Positions 18,147 through 28,378 of a DNA stretch of 64,000 bases are shown in pieces. The DNA is from Nocardioides malaquae (GTDB lineage Bacteria; Actinomycetota; Actinomycetes; Propionibacteriales; Nocardioidaceae): the NCBI RefSeq assembly GCF_015070385.1, contig NZ_JADCSA010000009.1, forward strand, positions 78,916-142,915, read 5' to 3'. The notes below the pieces were generated by a model. That model saw nothing but the letters and a program-made list of their open reading frames with translations, made no database searches and was not told the origin of the DNA. Every line of letters starts with the position of its first letter. Position 1 is the first letter of the stretch. Made by a program: the position numbers and the translations under genes.

Positions 18147-20762
18147 ATGACTGACACCCAGAGCCCCGACCTGTCCACGACGTCGCCCGCACAGCGCGAC
18201 GTCGTCGTACCGGACAAGCCGGCCCTGGAGGGTCTGGAGGAGAAGTGGGCGGCCCGGTGGAAGGACGCCGACACCTACGCCTTCGACCGCACGCAGCCGC
18301 GCGAGAACGTCTACTCGATCGACACCCCGCCGCCGACCGTCTCCGGCTCGCTGCACGTGGGGCACGTCTTCTCCTACACCCACACCGACGTCGTCGCGCG
18401 CTACCAGCGGATGACCGGCAAGTCCGTCTTCTACCCGATGGGCTGGGACGACAACGGCCTGCCCACCGAGCGCCGCGTGCAGAACTACTTCGGCGTGCGC
18501 TGCGACCCGAGCCTGCCCTACGACCCCGACTTCACCCCGCCGGCCAAGCCCGACCCGAAGAAGCAGGTCGCGATCAGCCGGCCCAACTTCATCGAGCTCT
18601 GCGAGCAGCTGGTGGAGGAGGACGAGCAGGTCTTCGAGTCGCTGTGGCGCCGCCTCGGCCTCTCGGTCGACTGGAACACCACCTACACGACCATCGGCCA
18701 CGACGCCCAGACCGTCAGCCAGCGTGCCTTCCTGCGCAACTTCGCCCGTGGTGAGGCCTACCTCCAGGAAGCCCCCACGCTGTGGGACGTCACCTTCCAG
18801 ACCGCCGTCGCCCAGGCCGAGCTCGAGGCCCGTGCCTACCCCGGCGCCTACCACCGCGTCGCCTTCCACCGGCCCGACGGCCGCCCGGTGCACATCGAGA
18901 CGACCCGTCCCGAGCTGATCCCGTCGGTCGTCGCATTGATCGCCCACCCCGACGACGAGCGCTACGCCGACCTCTTCGGCACCACGGTCACCTCGCCGGT
19001 CTTCGGGGTGGAGATCCCGGTCCTTCCCCACCCGGCCGCCGAGCCGGACAAGGGCGCCGGCATCGCGATGTGCTGCACCTTCGGTGACCTCACCGACGTG
19101 CAGTGGTGGCGCGAGCTGCAGCTGCCGGTGCGCACGGTCGTGGGCCGCGACGGCCGCCTGACCCGCGAGACGCCCGAGTGGCTCTCCGGCGAGCAGGCCT
19201 CCGGCGCGTACGCCGACCTGGCCGGCAAGACGGTCTTCTCGGCCCGCGAGGCGATGGTCGCGCAGCTGCGCGAGAGCGGCGACCTCGACGGTGAGCCGAA
19301 GAGCACCGAGCGCATGGCGAACTTCTACGAGAAGGGCGACAAGCCGCTCGAGATCGTCTCCACCCGCCAGTGGTACCTGCGCAACGGCGGCCGCGACGCC
19401 GACCTGCGCGACGACCTCGTGGCCGAGGGTGCCGCGATCACCTGGGTGCCCGAGCACATGAAGCACCGCTACGACAACTGGGTCGGCGGCCTCAACGGCG
19501 ACTGGCTGATCAGCCGCCAGCGCTTCTTCGGCATCCCCTTCCCGGTCTGGTACGCCCTGGACGACGACGGCGAGCCCGACTACGACCACCCGCTGATGCC
19601 GAGCGAGGACCAGCTGCCGGTCGACCCCTCGACCGACGCCCCCGGCGGCTACAGCGAGGACCAGCGCGGCAAGCCCGGTGGCTTCATCGGCGACCCCGAC
19701 GTGATGGACACCTGGGCGACCTCGTCGCTCACCCCGCACATCGCCGGACGCTGGGAGAGCGACAACGACCTCTTCGAGCGCGTCTTCCCGATGGACCTGT
19801 GCACCCAGGCCCACGACATCATCCGCACCTGGCTCTTCTCCCGCGTCGTGCGCGCCCACCACGAGAACGGCGTCGTGCCGTGGTCGCACGCCATGCTGTC
19901 GGGCTTCGTGGTCGACCCCGACCGCAAGAAGATGTCGAAGTCCAAGGGCAACGTCGTCGTGCCGACCGAGATCCTCGACAAGTTCGGCGCCGACGCCGTG
20001 CGCTGGCGCGCCGCCATGGCCCGCCCCGGCCTGGACTCCCCCTTCGACGAGAGCCAGATGAAGGTCGGGCGACGCCTGGCGATGAAGGTGCTCAACGTCT
20101 CCAAGTTCGTGCTCGGCAACGTCGGCGCGACCAACCCCAGCCCGGTCACCGTCTCCGAGCCCGTCGACACCGCGCTGATGGGCCGGCTCGCGGAGACCGT
20201 GCGCACGGCCACCGCCGCCTTCGAGGCCTACGACTACACGACGGCCCTCGAGGTCGCGGAGCGCTTCTTCTGGGAGTTCTGCGACGACTACGTCGAGCTG
20301 GTCAAGGAGCGGGCCTACGCCGAGGACGGCGGGCTCGCGACCGAGTCCGCCCGCGCCGCCCTGGCCTGCGCCCTGCACGTGCAGCTGCGCCTGCTCGCGC
20401 CCTTCCTGCCCTACGTGACCGAGGAGGTCTGGTCGTGGTGGCGGGAGGGCTCGGTGCACACCGCGGCGTGGCCGCTGCCGACCGACCTGGGCAGCGCCGC
20501 TGCGACCGACCCCGGTGCCCTGACGGGCGTGGCTGCTGCCCTGGGTGGCATCCGTGGCGCGAAGTCGAAGGCCAAGGTCTCGATGCGCCACCAGCTCTCG
20601 CGGGTCGAGATCAGCGGCCCCGCCGCGCTCGTCGAGGGCGCACGGGCCGCCGAGCACGACCTGCGCCAGGCCGGCAAGGTGACCGGTGAGCTGATCTTCA
20701 CCATCGACGACTCCGCCACGGAGCTGCGGGTGGACGCCGAGCTGGCCGAGGTCACCGACTGA
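18147..20762 (+). CDS. valS: Valyl-tRNA synthetase
   Basis: This 871-residue class I synthetase charges tRNA-Val. The HIGH motif is HVGH (residues 70-73, in [13 protein letters not shown]), and the KMSKS loop is exact at residues 595-599. The CP1 editing domain lies between, and the C-terminal anticodon-binding helices include [37 protein letters not shown] is a ValS landmark. The sequence has the compact form seen in some actinobacteria and archaea rather than the longer E. coli type. The C-terminal coiled coil is short. Transcription appears leaderless, and a strong palindrome terminates it. Confidence 0.96.
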   Translation: MTDTQSPDLSTTSPAQRDVVVPDKPALEGLEEKWAARWKDADTYAFDRTQPRENVYSIDTPPPTVSGSLHVGHVFSYTHTDVVARYQRMTGKSVFYPMGWDDNGLPTERRVQNYFGVRCDPSLPYDPDFTPPAKPDPKKQVAISRPNFIELCEQLVEEDEQVFESLWRRLGLSVDWNTTYTTIGHDAQTVSQRAFLRNFARGEAYLQEAPTLWDVTFQTAVAQAELEARAYPGAYHRVAFHRPDGRPVHIETTRPELIPSVVALIAHPDDERYADLFGTTVTSPVFGVEIPVLPHPAAEPDKGAGIAMCCTFGDLTDVQWWRELQLPVRTVVGRDGRLTRETPEWLSGEQASGAYADLAGKTVFSAREAMVAQLRESGDLDGEPKSTERMANFYEKGDKPLEIVSTRQWYLRNGGRDADLRDDLVAEGAAITWVPEHMKHRYDNWVGGLNGDWLISRQRFFGIPFPVWYALDDDGEPDYDHPLMPSEDQLPVDPSTDAPGGYSEDQRGKPGGFIGDPDVMDTWATSSLTPHIAGRWESDNDLFERVFPMDLCTQAHDIIRTWLFSRVVRAHHENGVVPWSHAMLSGFVVDPDRKKMSKSKGNVVVPTEILDKFGADAVRWRAAMARPGLDSPFDESQMKVGRRLAMKVLNVSKFVLGNVGATNPSPVTVSEPVDTALMGRLAETVRTATAAFEAYDYTTALEVAERFFWEFCDDYVELVKERAYAEDGGLATESARAALACALHVQLRLLAPFLPYVTEEVWSWWREGSVHTAAWPLPTDLGSAAATDPGALTGVAAALGGIRGAKSKAKVSMRHQLSRVEISGPAALVEGARAAEHDLRQAGKVTGELIFTIDDSATELRVDAELAEVTD

Positions 20763-20796
20763 CGGGCTGAGCCGTCGGGGCCTCGCCCCGGCGCGA

Positions 20797-20838
20797 CCGA
20801 CGAGGGCCCCCGACCAATTGGTCGGGGGCCCTCGTCGG
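20797..20838. terminator. 42-bp perfect palindrome, bidirectional terminator between valS and the convergent gene
   Basis: The 21 bases from 20797 are the exact reverse complement of the 21 bases ending at 20838, with the centre in CCAATTGG. It lies 34 bp after valS and 16 bp from the end of the convergent gene. A hairpin can form in either transcript. No T-run flanks it. Confidence 0.8.
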
Positions 20839-20854
20839 CTCACGCGGAGGTGGG

Positions 20855-21610
20855 TCAGGAACGGCCGCGACCGTTGCCCTTCTTGCCACCCTCGTCGTGG
20901 TGGCCCTTGTCGTGGTGGCCCTTGTCTTCGTGGCCCTTGTCCTTGTCGTGGCCCCGACCGTGGCCCTTGCCACCGCTGCCCTTGCCACCGCTGCCCTTGC
21001 CACCGCTGCCCTTGCCATCGCTGCCCTTGTCCTCGCGACCGTGGCTCTTGCCACCGTGGCCGCGGCCCTCGTCGGGGCGGCTCTCGTCGTCGTGGGCGCG
21101 CCCTCGACCGTCGCTGCGGTCACCCCCACGACCGCGGTCTCCGTGGCCGTGGTCTCCGTGGTCCTGACCCCGGCCCTCGTCGCCGTGTCCGGGGCCACCC
21201 TCGTGACCCTGGTCCGAGCCAGGCGGCACGGTCTCCTCCGGAGTCGGGACGGTGGGGCTGGGCGGGGCGGGCGCCGGACGGGGCGCTGCGGGACTCGTGG
21301 GACGCGCGGCGGCGCGGACCTTCTTGGCCTTGACCGGGCCGCGGCGCTCGGACGGCCGCACGGCAGCGGCGCGGGCGTCCGAGGCAGTCTGGGGCGCTGC
21401 GGCACGCGGAGCGGCCTCTGCGCCCGGGTCCGAGTCGACCGTACGTTCCGCGACGGGGTCGGTGGTCACCGCGAGCACGCGCTCGGGCAGGTCCACCGCT
21501 CGCAGGAAGCCGGTCAGCGCGTCACTGCGCAACCCGTTGCCCACGAAGAGCGCGCAGATCAGCGCCACCAGCGCGAACGCGTACAGCGGCCGCTTGTGCT
21601 CCGTGCTCAT
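20855..21610 (-). CDS. Membrane-anchored Gly/His/Lys/Asp-rich low-complexity protein, function unknown
   Basis: With ATG at 21610 the product has 251 residues. Residues 8-26 form one hydrophobic anchor or uncleaved signal ([18 protein letters not shown]). Residues 30-130 are Ala/Pro/Arg-rich. From about residue 137 on, the chain is a charged polyampholyte of Gly, His, Asp, Lys and Arg, with tandem GKGSG pentapeptides and [11 protein letters not shown] near the end. It would be disordered and could bind metal or nucleic acid. I find no known domain. A longer frame from 21652 lacks support. Confidence 0.6.
   Translation of the reverse strand: MSTEHKRPLYAFALVALICALFVGNGLRSDALTGFLRAVDLPERVLAVTTDPVAERTVDSDPGAEAAPRAAAPQTASDARAAAVRPSERRGPVKAKKVRAAARPTSPAAPRPAPAPPSPTVPTPEETVPPGSDQGHEGGPGHGDEGRGQDHGDHGHGDRGRGGDRSDGRGRAHDDESRPDEGRGHGGKSHGREDKGSDGKGSGGKGSGGKGSGGKGHGRGHDKDKGHEDKGHHDKGHHDEGGKKGNGRGRS
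20964..21023 (-). repeat. Four 15-bp coding repeats (GKGSG pentapeptides)
   Basis: Units CCCTTGCCA(C/T)CGCTG repeat four times without gaps inside the low-complexity gene. The last unit differs at one base. Units are in frame, so copy-number change would lengthen or shorten the protein without a frameshift. Confidence 0.85.
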
Positions 21611-21715
21611 GGGTGAGGTGTCCTTCGCGTCCCGAGAGATCGTCCTGAACACCTATTCTCCGTCGTTGTCGGCCGGACGGTGGCCAAACGGAAGAATTCG
21701 CGGTGGAGCTCGGGG

Positions 21716-22987
21716 TCAGGCGGACTTCTTCTTCTCCGGAGCCCGGGGCAGCAGCGTCGGGGCGGCGCCGTCCTCGACGGCCTCCTTGGTGACGACCACC
21801 TTGGCGATGTCGCCACGCGAGGGCACCTCGTACATCACATGGAGGAGCACCTCCTCGATGATGGCGCGCAGGCCGCGGGCACCGGTGCCGCGCTCGAGGG
21901 CACGCTCGGCGACGGACGCAATGGCCTCGTCGGTGAACTCGAGCTCGACCCCGTCGAGCTCGAAGAGCCGCTGGTACTGCTTCACCAGCGCGTTGCGCGG
22001 CTCGGTGAGGATCTGCACGAGCGCCTCGTTGTCGAGCTTGGAGACACTCGCGATCAGCGGCAGGCGCCCGATGAACTCGGGGATCAGTCCGAACTTTGTG
22101 AGGTCCTCGGGCCGCACCTGGGCCATCAGGTCCTCGGCCTCGCGCTCGGCCTCGCCACGCACCTCGGCGGTGAAGCCCAGCGACTTCTTGCCCACGCGCT
22201 GCTCGACGATGTGCTCGAGACCGGCGAAGGCGCCACCGACGATGAAGAGGATGTTGGTGGTGTCGATCTGGATGAACTCCTGGTGCGGGTGCTTGCGCCC
22301 ACCCTGGGGCGGCACCGACGCAGTGGTGCCCTCCAGCATCTTCAGCAGCGCCTGCTGCACGCCCTCACCGGAGACGTCGCGCGTGATCGACGGGTTCTCG
22401 GCCTTGCGGGCCACCTTGTCGATCTCGTCGATGTAGATGATGCCGGTCTCGGCCTTCTTGACGTCGTAGTCGGCGGCCTGGATCAGCTTGAGCAGGATGT
22501 TCTCGACGTCCTCGCCCACGTAACCCGCCTCTGTCAGCGCGGTGGCGTCGGCGATGGCGAAGGGCACGTTGAGCATCCGGGCCAGGGTCTGGGCGAGGTA
22601 GGTCTTGCCGCAGCCGGTCGGGCCGATGACCAAGATGTTGGACTTGGCGACCTCGACCGCGTCGTCCTTGTGCTTGGCGGTCGCAGCCGCCTGGGCCTGG
22701 ACACGCTTGTAGTGGTTGTAGACCGCGACGGCCAGCGACTTCTTCGCGTGCTCCTGGCCGATCACGTAGGAGTTGAGGAACTCGAAGATCTCGCGGGGCT
22801 TGGGCAGCTCGGCCAGACCGAGCTCGGTGCCCTCGGCGAGCTCCTCCTCGATGATCTCGTTGCAGAGCTCGATGCACTCGTCGCAGATGTAGACGTTGGG
22901 ACCGGCGATGAGCTTCTTGACCTGCTTCTGGCTCTTCCCGCAGAAGTTGCACTTCAGCAGGTCGCCGCCGTCTCCGATTCGGGCCAC
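21716..22987 (-). CDS. clpX: ATP-dependent Clp protease ATP-binding subunit ClpX
   Basis: This 423-residue AAA+ unfoldase feeds substrates to ClpP. The N-terminal zinc-binding domain has Cys13, Cys16, Cys35 and Cys38 (CNFC, CDEC). Walker A is GPTGCGKT near residue 125, Walker B is IIYIDEIDK, and the sensor and IGF-type loop regions follow. A GTG start at 22987 is used, with GGAGGA about 10 bases upstream. It lies downstream of clpP1-clpP2 but a strong hairpin separates them, so it may have its own promoter. Confidence 0.97.
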   Translation of the reverse strand: MARIGDGGDLLKCNFCGKSQKQVKKLIAGPNVYICDECIELCNEIIEEELAEGTELGLAELPKPREIFEFLNSYVIGQEHAKKSLAVAVYNHYKRVQAQAAATAKHKDDAVEVAKSNILVIGPTGCGKTYLAQTLARMLNVPFAIADATALTEAGYVGEDVENILLKLIQAADYDVKKAETGIIYIDEIDKVARKAENPSITRDVSGEGVQQALLKMLEGTTASVPPQGGRKHPHQEFIQIDTTNILFIVGGAFAGLEHIVEQRVGKKSLGFTAEVRGEAEREAEDLMAQVRPEDLTKFGLIPEFIGRLPLIASVSKLDNEALVQILTEPRNALVKQYQRLFELDGVELEFTDEAIASVAERALERGTGARGLRAIIEEVLLHVMYEVPSRGDIAKVVVTKEAVEDGAAPTLLPRAPEKKKSA

Positions 22988-23066
22988 GAGCGATCATTCC
23001 TCCGGTCTGGGCCGGGCGCTGGCCCGGCAAGGTGGTGCAGTTTGAACTGTCTTGCGACGGTACCCG

Positions 23067-23094
23067 GTGTCCCGCCCCGACGGGGGCGGGACAC
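23067..23094 (-). terminator. Hairpin between clpP2 and clpX
   Basis: A perfect 12-bp stem (GTGTCCCGCCCC against its complement) with a 4-base loop begins about 50 bp after the clpP2 stop. Weaker pairing extends outward through CCCGG/CCGGG. It should end or attenuate the clpP1-clpP2 transcript before clpX. Confidence 0.7.
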
Positions 23095-23143
23095 CCGGGA
23101 CCGACAAAGAGCCGTGGAGCCGGCCCGTGGTCCGAGCGGCAGG

Positions 23144-23752
23144 TCAGCCGATCGGCATCGGGGTGTTGCGGTTCTGCAGGATCGCGTCGACCAGGCCGTA
23201 CTCGACGGCCTGCTCGGCGGTGAGGATCTTGTCGCGCTCGATGTCGCGGCTCACCTGCTCGATGTCTTTGCCCGAGTGCTCCGAGATCATCTTCTCCAAG
23301 AGCTCACGCATGCGCAGGATCTCGTTGGCCTGGATCTCGATGTCGGAGGTCTGGCCGAACGTGCCCTCGGTGTAGGGCTGGTGGATCAGGATGCGGCTGT
23401 TGGGCAGCGCCAGCCTCTTGCCGGGGGTGCCGGCGGCCAGCAGGATCGCTGCTGCCGACGCGGCCTGACCGAGGCAGACGGTCTGGACGTCAGGCTTGAT
23501 GAACTGCATCGTGTCGTAGATCGCGGTGAGCGCCGTGAACGAGCCACCGGGCGAGTTGATGTAGATCGAGATGTCCTGGTCGGGATTCATCGTCTCCAGG
23601 CAGAGCAGCTGGGCCATGACGGCGTTGGCCACGTCGTCGGAGATCGGCGAACCGAGGAAGATGATGCGCTCCTCGAAGAGCTTCGCGTAGGGGTCGATGC
23701 GGCGGAACCCGTAGGAGGTCCGCTCCTCCCACTGCGGGATGTAGTAGTTCAT
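23144..23752 (-). CDS. clpP2: ATP-dependent Clp protease proteolytic subunit 2
   Basis: This 202-residue serine protease subunit has the catalytic triad Ser99 (GQAASAAA), His124 (RILIHQP) and Asp174 (DIERDKIL). The N-terminus [22 protein letters not shown] and the sequence class match actinobacterial ClpP2. It starts only 5 bp after the clpP1 stop. In mycobacteria ClpP1 and ClpP2 form mixed two-ring tetradecamers, and the same is expected here. Confidence 0.95.
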   Translation of the reverse strand: MNYYIPQWEERTSYGFRRIDPYAKLFEERIIFLGSPISDDVANAVMAQLLCLETMNPDQDISIYINSPGGSFTALTAIYDTMQFIKPDVQTVCLGQAASAAAILLAAGTPGKRLALPNSRILIHQPYTEGTFGQTSDIEIQANEILRMRELLEKMISEHSGKDIEQVSRDIERDKILTAEQAVEYGLVDAILQNRNTPMPIG

Positions 23753-23757
23753 CGAGG

Positions 23758-24405
23758 TCAGTCCTTCTTGTCGGTCCGGGCGGGGCGGCCTTCGTCAGCT
23801 GCCTGACGGGCGCTGGAGATCACCTCGTCGACGAGGCCGTACTCCTTGGCCTGCTCGGCGGTGAACCAGCGGTCGCGGTCGGCGTCGGCGATGACCTGCT
23901 CGACGGGCTGGCCCGTGTGCTCGGAGATGAGGTCCAGGAGCACCTTCTTGATGTGCAGCGACTGCTGCGCCTGGATCTTGATGTCGGAGGCCGAGCCGCC
24001 CATGCCCGAGGAGGGCTGGTGCATCATGATGCGCGCGTGGGGCAGCGCGTAGCGCTTGCCCTTCGTGCCGGCGCAGAGCAGGAACTGACCCATCGAGGCC
24101 GCGAGGCCCATGCCGACCGTCGCCACGTCGTTGGGGATGTAGTTCATCGTGTCGTAGATCGCCATGCCGGCGTCGACGGAGCCACCGGGGCTGTTGATGT
24201 GGAGGAAGATGTCGGCCTCGGGATCCTCGGCGGACAGCAGCAGCAGCGCGGCGCAGATCGCGTTCGCGTTGGCGTCGCGGACCTCCGAGCCCAGGAAGAC
24301 GATCCGCTCCTTGAGCAGGCGCTGGTAGATGTGGTCGTCGAGGCCGTAGGACCCGCCGCCGTTCATCTGGGGTGACGTCAGGGAAGCACTGGAGTTCAGG
24401 TTCAC
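23758..24405 (-). CDS. clpP1: ATP-dependent Clp protease proteolytic subunit 1
   Basis: From GTG at 24405 the protein has 215 residues, with catalytic Ser104 (GLAASMGQ), His129 (RIMMHQP) and Asp178 (DADRDRWF). The sequence is of the ClpP1 type and pairs with ClpP2. This start was chosen because a TAGTGT -10 hexamer ends seven bases upstream. An in-frame ATG further upstream would place the -10 inside the gene, and an internal ATG (codon 14) is also possible. It is first in the clpP1-clpP2 operon. Confidence 0.94.
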   Translation of the reverse strand: MNLNSSASLTSPQMNGGGSYGLDDHIYQRLLKERIVFLGSEVRDANANAICAALLLLSAEDPEADIFLHINSPGGSVDAGMAIYDTMNYIPNDVATVGMGLAASMGQFLLCAGTKGKRYALPHARIMMHQPSSGMGGSASDIKIQAQQSLHIKKVLLDLISEHTGQPVEQVIADADRDRWFTAEQAKEYGLVDEVISSARQAADEGRPARTDKKD

Positions 24406-24412
24406 GTCGCCG

Positions 24413-24418
24413 ACACTA
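24413..24418 (-). promoter_or_regulatory. -10 element of a probable leaderless promoter for clpP1
   Basis: TAGTGT on the minus strand ends seven bases before the GTG at 24405. This decides the start call for clpP1. Confidence 0.6.
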
Positions 24419-24490
24419 GCCCGTGCCTCCGACCATTCCACGCGTTGCGGCCCCCTGTTCGCCCACAGCGCACACCTGCCCGGAGCACGA

Positions 24491-24520
24491 GACCCCGCCG
24501 CCCTGGTGGGCGACGGGGTC
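24491..24520 (-). terminator. Hairpin terminator after tig
   Basis: A 13-bp stem with one mismatch and a TGGT loop lies about 30 bp after the tig stop, before the clpP1 promoter. Confidence 0.65.
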
Positions 24521-24549
24521 CGGTGTGACGCGTGGGGTCAGCGGGGGGC

Positions 24550-25914
24550 TCAGGCCTCCTCGCCGGCCTCCTCGGCCTGCGGCTCACCGATGGTGCCGTC
24601 GGGCAGGAGGTTCTTCAGCTCGACCACGTTGCCGGAGGCGTCCTTGACCGTGGCGGTCTCGACGATCTGGGCCAGCGCCTTGCCGCGCAGGATCTCCTGC
24701 ACGAGCTCGGGGATGTGGTTGTGCTCGAACATGTGGTTGGCGAACTCCTGCGGGTCCTGGCCGGAATGCTGGGCGCGCATCACCATGTGCTGGGAGAGGT
24801 CGTTCTGGTCGACGCCGATCTCCTCGGCCTTCGCCACCTTGTCCAGGATGAACTGGGCGGTGATGGCGTCGCGCACGCGGCGCTCCAGCTCGGCCTCGAA
24901 CTCGTCGGAGGTCTGTCCCTCCTGCTCCAGGTACTTCTCCATCGTCAGGCCGGAGAACATGATCTGCTGCTCCACGTTGGCCCGGCGCGAGTTGAGCTCG
25001 TCGGTGACCACGGTCTCGGGCAGCGGGATCGACACCTTCTCCAGGAGGACCTCGAGGACGGCGTCGCGGGCGGCGGCGGCCTGCTCGAGGCGCTTGCCGC
25101 GCACGAGGCGCTCGCGCACGTCGGCCGACAGCTCCTCGGCGGTGTCGAACTCGGAGGCCAGCTGGGCGAACTCGTCGTCGAAGTCGGGCAGCTGCTGCTC
25201 CTGCACGCCGGTGACGGTGACGGTGACCTCGACGTCCTCGCCGACCAGGTCGCCGCCGACGAGCTGGGAGGTGAAGGCCTTCTCGTCGCCGGCCGACATG
25301 CCGACGAGGGACTCGTCCAGGCCGTCGAGCATGCCGCCCCGACCGACCTTGTAGGACATGCCGGTGACCTCGCCACCCTCGACGGTCTCGCCGTCCTTGG
25401 CCGCACGCAGGTCGATGGTCACGAAGTCGCCGTCGGCGGCCGCGCGCTCCACGTCGACCAGGGTGCCGAAGCGCTCACGCAGCGCCTCGACCTGCTCCTC
25501 GACGTCGGCGTCGGTGACCTCGAGGTCCTCGACCTCGGCCTCGAGACCGTCGTAGGCGGGCAGCTCGAACTGGGGCTTGACGTCGACCTCGGCGGTGAAC
25601 TCCAGGACGTCGTTGTCCTCCAGCTTGGTGACCTCGATCTCAGGCTGGGCGAGCGGCTCGAGCTCGTTGGCCTCGAGCGCCTCCATGTACTTGGCCGGGA
25701 TGACCTCGTTGATCGACTCGTTGAGCACCGCGCCGCGCCCGACCTGACGGTCGATGACGGCGGCCGGGACCTTGCCGCGGCGGAAGCCGGGCACGTTGAT
25801 CTGCTGGGCGATCTTCTTGTACGCCGCGTCGAGGCTCGGCTTGAGCTCCTCGAAGGGCACCTCGACAGTCAGCTTGACCCGGGTCGGGTTCAAGTTCTCG
25901 ACGGCGCTCTTCAC
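24550..25914 (-). CDS. tig: Trigger factor, ribosome-associated chaperone and prolyl isomerase
   Basis: This 454-residue protein binds the ribosome exit tunnel and folds nascent chains. The N-terminal ribosome-binding domain carries the signature INVPGFRRGKVP (about residues 39-50). A central FKBP-type PPIase domain and a long helical C-terminal arm follow, ending in an acidic tail (AEEAGEEA). GTG at 25914 follows an AAGGAG site. Its location next to clpP1-clpP2-clpX is widely conserved. The 208-bp gap to tRNA-Pro should hold its promoter, but no clear consensus stands out. Confidence 0.96.
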   Translation of the reverse strand: MKSAVENLNPTRVKLTVEVPFEELKPSLDAAYKKIAQQINVPGFRRGKVPAAVIDRQVGRGAVLNESINEVIPAKYMEALEANELEPLAQPEIEVTKLEDNDVLEFTAEVDVKPQFELPAYDGLEAEVEDLEVTDADVEEQVEALRERFGTLVDVERAAADGDFVTIDLRAAKDGETVEGGEVTGMSYKVGRGGMLDGLDESLVGMSAGDEKAFTSQLVGGDLVGEDVEVTVTVTGVQEQQLPDFDDEFAQLASEFDTAEELSADVRERLVRGKRLEQAAAARDAVLEVLLEKVSIPLPETVVTDELNSRRANVEQQIMFSGLTMEKYLEQEGQTSDEFEAELERRVRDAITAQFILDKVAKAEEIGVDQNDLSQHMVMRAQHSGQDPQEFANHMFEHNHIPELVQEILRGKALAQIVETATVKDASGNVVELKNLLPDGTIGEPQAEEAGEEA

Positions 25915-26122
25915 AGGTGTTCTCCTTATCGATGGTGGTGCAGTTCAGGGGTGCGGCGTCCCGGCGTGGGCACCGCAACGCCGCGTCAGCGACGAGCGGG
26001 GGTCCGAACGGGCAGACCTTCGCAACACTCGTACGGCTGGTCGCGCGGGGCCCGGCAGAATTGTCCACCAACCAGACTACTGCGCGGCGCGACGGGACGT
26101 GAATTCCCCCCACGACGGACGG

Positions 26123-26195
26123 TCGGGGCGACAGGACTCGAACCTGCGGTCTCCTGCTCCCAAAGCAGGCGCGCTAGCCACTACGCTACGCCCCG
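26123..26195 (-). tRNA. tRNA-Pro (anticodon UGG)
   Basis: A full cloverleaf of 73 bases can be drawn: 7-bp acceptor stem CGGGGCG/CGCCCCG, a D-arm, anticodon stem CCTGC/GCAGG with loop TTTGGGA (anticodon TGG), and a T-arm with GGTTCGAGT. No CCA is encoded. Confidence 0.95.
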
Positions 26196-26242
26196 TCAAG
26201 ACACCTGCGGGGCCTGGAGAAACTGGCCCCACGGGCTCTTGG

Positions 26243-26313
26243 AGCGGATGACGGGAATCGAACCCGCGTAATCAGTTTGGAAGACTGAGGCTCTACCATT
26301 GAGCTACATCCGC
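26243..26313 (-). tRNA. tRNA-Gly (anticodon UCC)
   Basis: A 71-base cloverleaf is visible: acceptor stem GCGGATG/CATCCGC, anticodon stem TCAGT/ACTGA with loop CTTCCAA (anticodon TCC), and T-arm GCGGGTTCGATTCCCGT. It lies 47 bp from tRNA-Pro on the same strand, so the two may be co-transcribed. No CCA is encoded. Confidence 0.96.
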
Positions 26314-26400
26314 GTACGCTGCCCCTCCGCGCCGATCAGGCCCAGCAGGTGCGCGGGAGACATCGTGCCACACCGCACGCACCCGCTCCACCCGGGGGCG

Positions 26401-27495
26401 TCAGCCCACGCGGCGGTGGACCAGCAGCAGGCCGCGGTCGTCGCCGGGGCCGCCCAGGGCATCGACGAGTCGCTCCGCGCCGTTGACGAAGTCACCTCGC
26501 AGCACCCGGTCGGCCTGCCCCAACATGCGGTCGATGCCCATCGCGATGTCGCGTCCCCGGGTCTCCACCAGCCCGTCGGTGTAGAGCACCATGGCGTCAC
26601 CGCGGCGCATCGTGCCCCGGGTGGTCACGAACTCGGCGTCGGCGACGAGACCGAGGATCGGGCCCTCGCTCTCGAGGACCGACCAGCGCCCCGCCCCCGC
26701 GTCGTGGAGGGCGGCAGGCGGGTGCCCGGCCGAGCGCAACTCGAAGTCACCCGAGGCCATGTCGAGACTCAGGTGCACGGCGGTGGCGAAGCCCTCCTCC
26801 CAGTCCTGGCGCAAGAGGTAGGCGTTGGCCGCAGGCAGGAACGAGCTCGACGGCAACGCACCCATCAGCCCGCCGAAGGCACCGGAGAGCAACAACGCCC
26901 GGGTGCCGGCCTGCTCCCCCTTGCCGGAGACGTCGACCACGACGACGTCGAGACGCCCCTCCGACGAACGCGAGGCCACCACGAAGTCACCGGCGAAGAG
27001 GGTGCCGCCCGCGGAGCGCAGCTCCCAGGTGACGTCCCACTCGGGAGGCAGCGCGGGGATGGCGCCCTGCTTGAGGATGCGGTCACGCAGGTCGACCAGC
27101 ATCGACTCCCCGCGCGACCCGGCGACGCCCAGGCGCGAGCGTCGGAACGAGGTCATCAGGATGATGAAGCCGACCGCGAAGATGACGCCGACGGCGACCG
27201 CCGAGCGAGGATCCATGTCGCCGCGCTGGGCGGTGACGAAGGCCAGCGCCACCAGCACGAGCACGACGAACCACGGCAGCTCACGCGGACCGAGGAGGTT
27301 GTTGCCGACCACCAGGGGCAGCACCAGCACGATGAGTGGCACCACGTCCGGCCACAGCAGGATCATCGACGCCAGGGCACCGGTGAGCACCACCAGCGCC
27401 ATCAGCTCCGGCGGTGTGCCGGACTGTGACGCCCGCTCCCAGCGCCGTTTGATGCGGCGCGCGGGAACGTCGAGGACCGAACCGTGCTCAGCCAT
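26401..27495 (-). CDS. PP2C-type (SpoIIE/RsbU-like) membrane serine phosphatase
   Basis: This 364-residue protein has a basic N-terminus, four hydrophobic helices (about residues 30-125) and a cytoplasmic SpoIIE/PP2C domain. Metal-binding landmarks are AGDFVVAS, VVVVDVSGKGEQAG, LRSAGHPPAAL and VLYTDGLVETRGRDI. Such enzymes usually dephosphorylate anti-anti-sigma factors, but no sigma or anti-sigma gene is nearby. The ATG follows a GGTGAGG site. It stands alone between the tRNAs and the glycosylase gene. Confidence 0.88.
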   Translation of the reverse strand: MAEHGSVLDVPARRIKRRWERASQSGTPPELMALVVLTGALASMILLWPDVVPLIVLVLPLVVGNNLLGPRELPWFVVLVLVALAFVTAQRGDMDPRSAVAVGVIFAVGFIILMTSFRRSRLGVAGSRGESMLVDLRDRILKQGAIPALPPEWDVTWELRSAGGTLFAGDFVVASRSSEGRLDVVVVDVSGKGEQAGTRALLLSGAFGGLMGALPSSSFLPAANAYLLRQDWEEGFATAVHLSLDMASGDFELRSAGHPPAALHDAGAGRWSVLESEGPILGLVADAEFVTTRGTMRRGDAMVLYTDGLVETRGRDIAMGIDRMLGQADRVLRGDFVNGAERLVDALGGPGDDRGLLLVHRRVG

Positions 27496-27541
27496 TCCTC
27501 ACCTTCGCATCTCCGTCATGCTCACCCCGGTGAACTGAAGG

Positions 27542-28372
27542 CTAGTGCCGCGCTCGCGGCGCGGGCTGACATTTGGCGCACCAGAAGAGGTTGCGCCCCA
27601 CCAACGTGCTGCTGCGCACCGGCGCACCGCAGACGTGGCACGGCAACCCGGCGCGACGGTAGACGTACACCTCTCCCCCGTGGTCGTCCTTGCGCGGGGC
27701 TCGCCCCATCGCCTCGGGGGTGTGCTCGGGCCGCACCGTGTCGATGCGTCCGGTGGCCACGCCCTCGGTCATCAGGGCCACCAGGTCGTCCCAGATCGCG
27801 ACGAACTGGGCCCGGGTGAGGGTGCGGCCCAGGCGGAGCGGGTGGATGCGGTGCCGGAAGAGCACCTCGGCGCGGTAGACGTTGCCGACACCGGCGAGCA
27901 CGCCCTGGTCCATCAGCAGGTCGCCGATGGTGCGGTTGCTGCCCCGCACCTTGGCCCACGCGGCCGCGACGTCGCCGTCGGCCCGCAGCGGGTCGGGCCC
28001 CAGGGTCGTACGCACCCGTTCGACGACCTCGGGACCCACCAGGTCGCAGCGGGTCGCGCCGCGCAGGTCGGCGTACGCGGTCGCGGTCTGCAGCCGCAGG
28101 CGCACCGCGCCGACCGGGGGTGGCACCTCCTCGACGTCGACGGTGACGTCGAAGGCGCCGATGAGCCCGAGGTGCACGTGCACGAACCGTTCCCCGTCGA
28201 ACTCGACGAAGAGCTGCTTGCCGAACGCGTCAGCACCGACCAGCACGGCGCCGTCGAGGGAGCGTGCCTCGTGCTCGAAGCGGCCCTGGGGGCTGGAGAC
28301 CCGCACCACCCGGCCGGCGAAGGCCTGGTCGAGGTGTCCGGCGAGACGACGGAGGGTGTGTCCCTCGGGCAC
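27542..28372 (-). CDS. nei: Fpg/Nei-family DNA glycosylase/AP lyase (Nei-type)
   Basis: This 276-residue enzyme excises oxidised bases and nicks the backbone. The mature N-terminus PEGHTLRRLA has the catalytic Pro and Glu. The helix-two-turn-helix (LLMDQGVLAGVGNVYRAEVLF) and the C-terminal zinc finger (CHVCGAPV, then NLFWCAKCQ) are intact. PEGHTL rather than PELPE places it with actinobacterial Nei proteins rather than MutM. GTG starts 6 bp after the rpiB stop, so the two genes are probably co-transcribed. Confidence 0.92.
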   Translation of the reverse strand: MPEGHTLRRLAGHLDQAFAGRVVRVSSPQGRFEHEARSLDGAVLVGADAFGKQLFVEFDGERFVHVHLGLIGAFDVTVDVEEVPPPVGAVRLRLQTATAYADLRGATRCDLVGPEVVERVRTTLGPDPLRADGDVAAAWAKVRGSNRTIGDLLMDQGVLAGVGNVYRAEVLFRHRIHPLRLGRTLTRAQFVAIWDDLVALMTEGVATGRIDTVRPEHTPEAMGRAPRKDDHGGEVYVYRRAGLPCHVCGAPVRSSTLVGRNLFWCAKCQPAPRARH

Positions 28373-28378
28373 CGAGCC

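Noticed and set aside
17733-20843. A minus-strand open frame of over 1000 codons opposite valS
   Set aside because: It is a mirror of third-position GC bias. The composition is dominated by Gly/Val/His/Asp/Arg with no domain, while valS on the other strand is complete.
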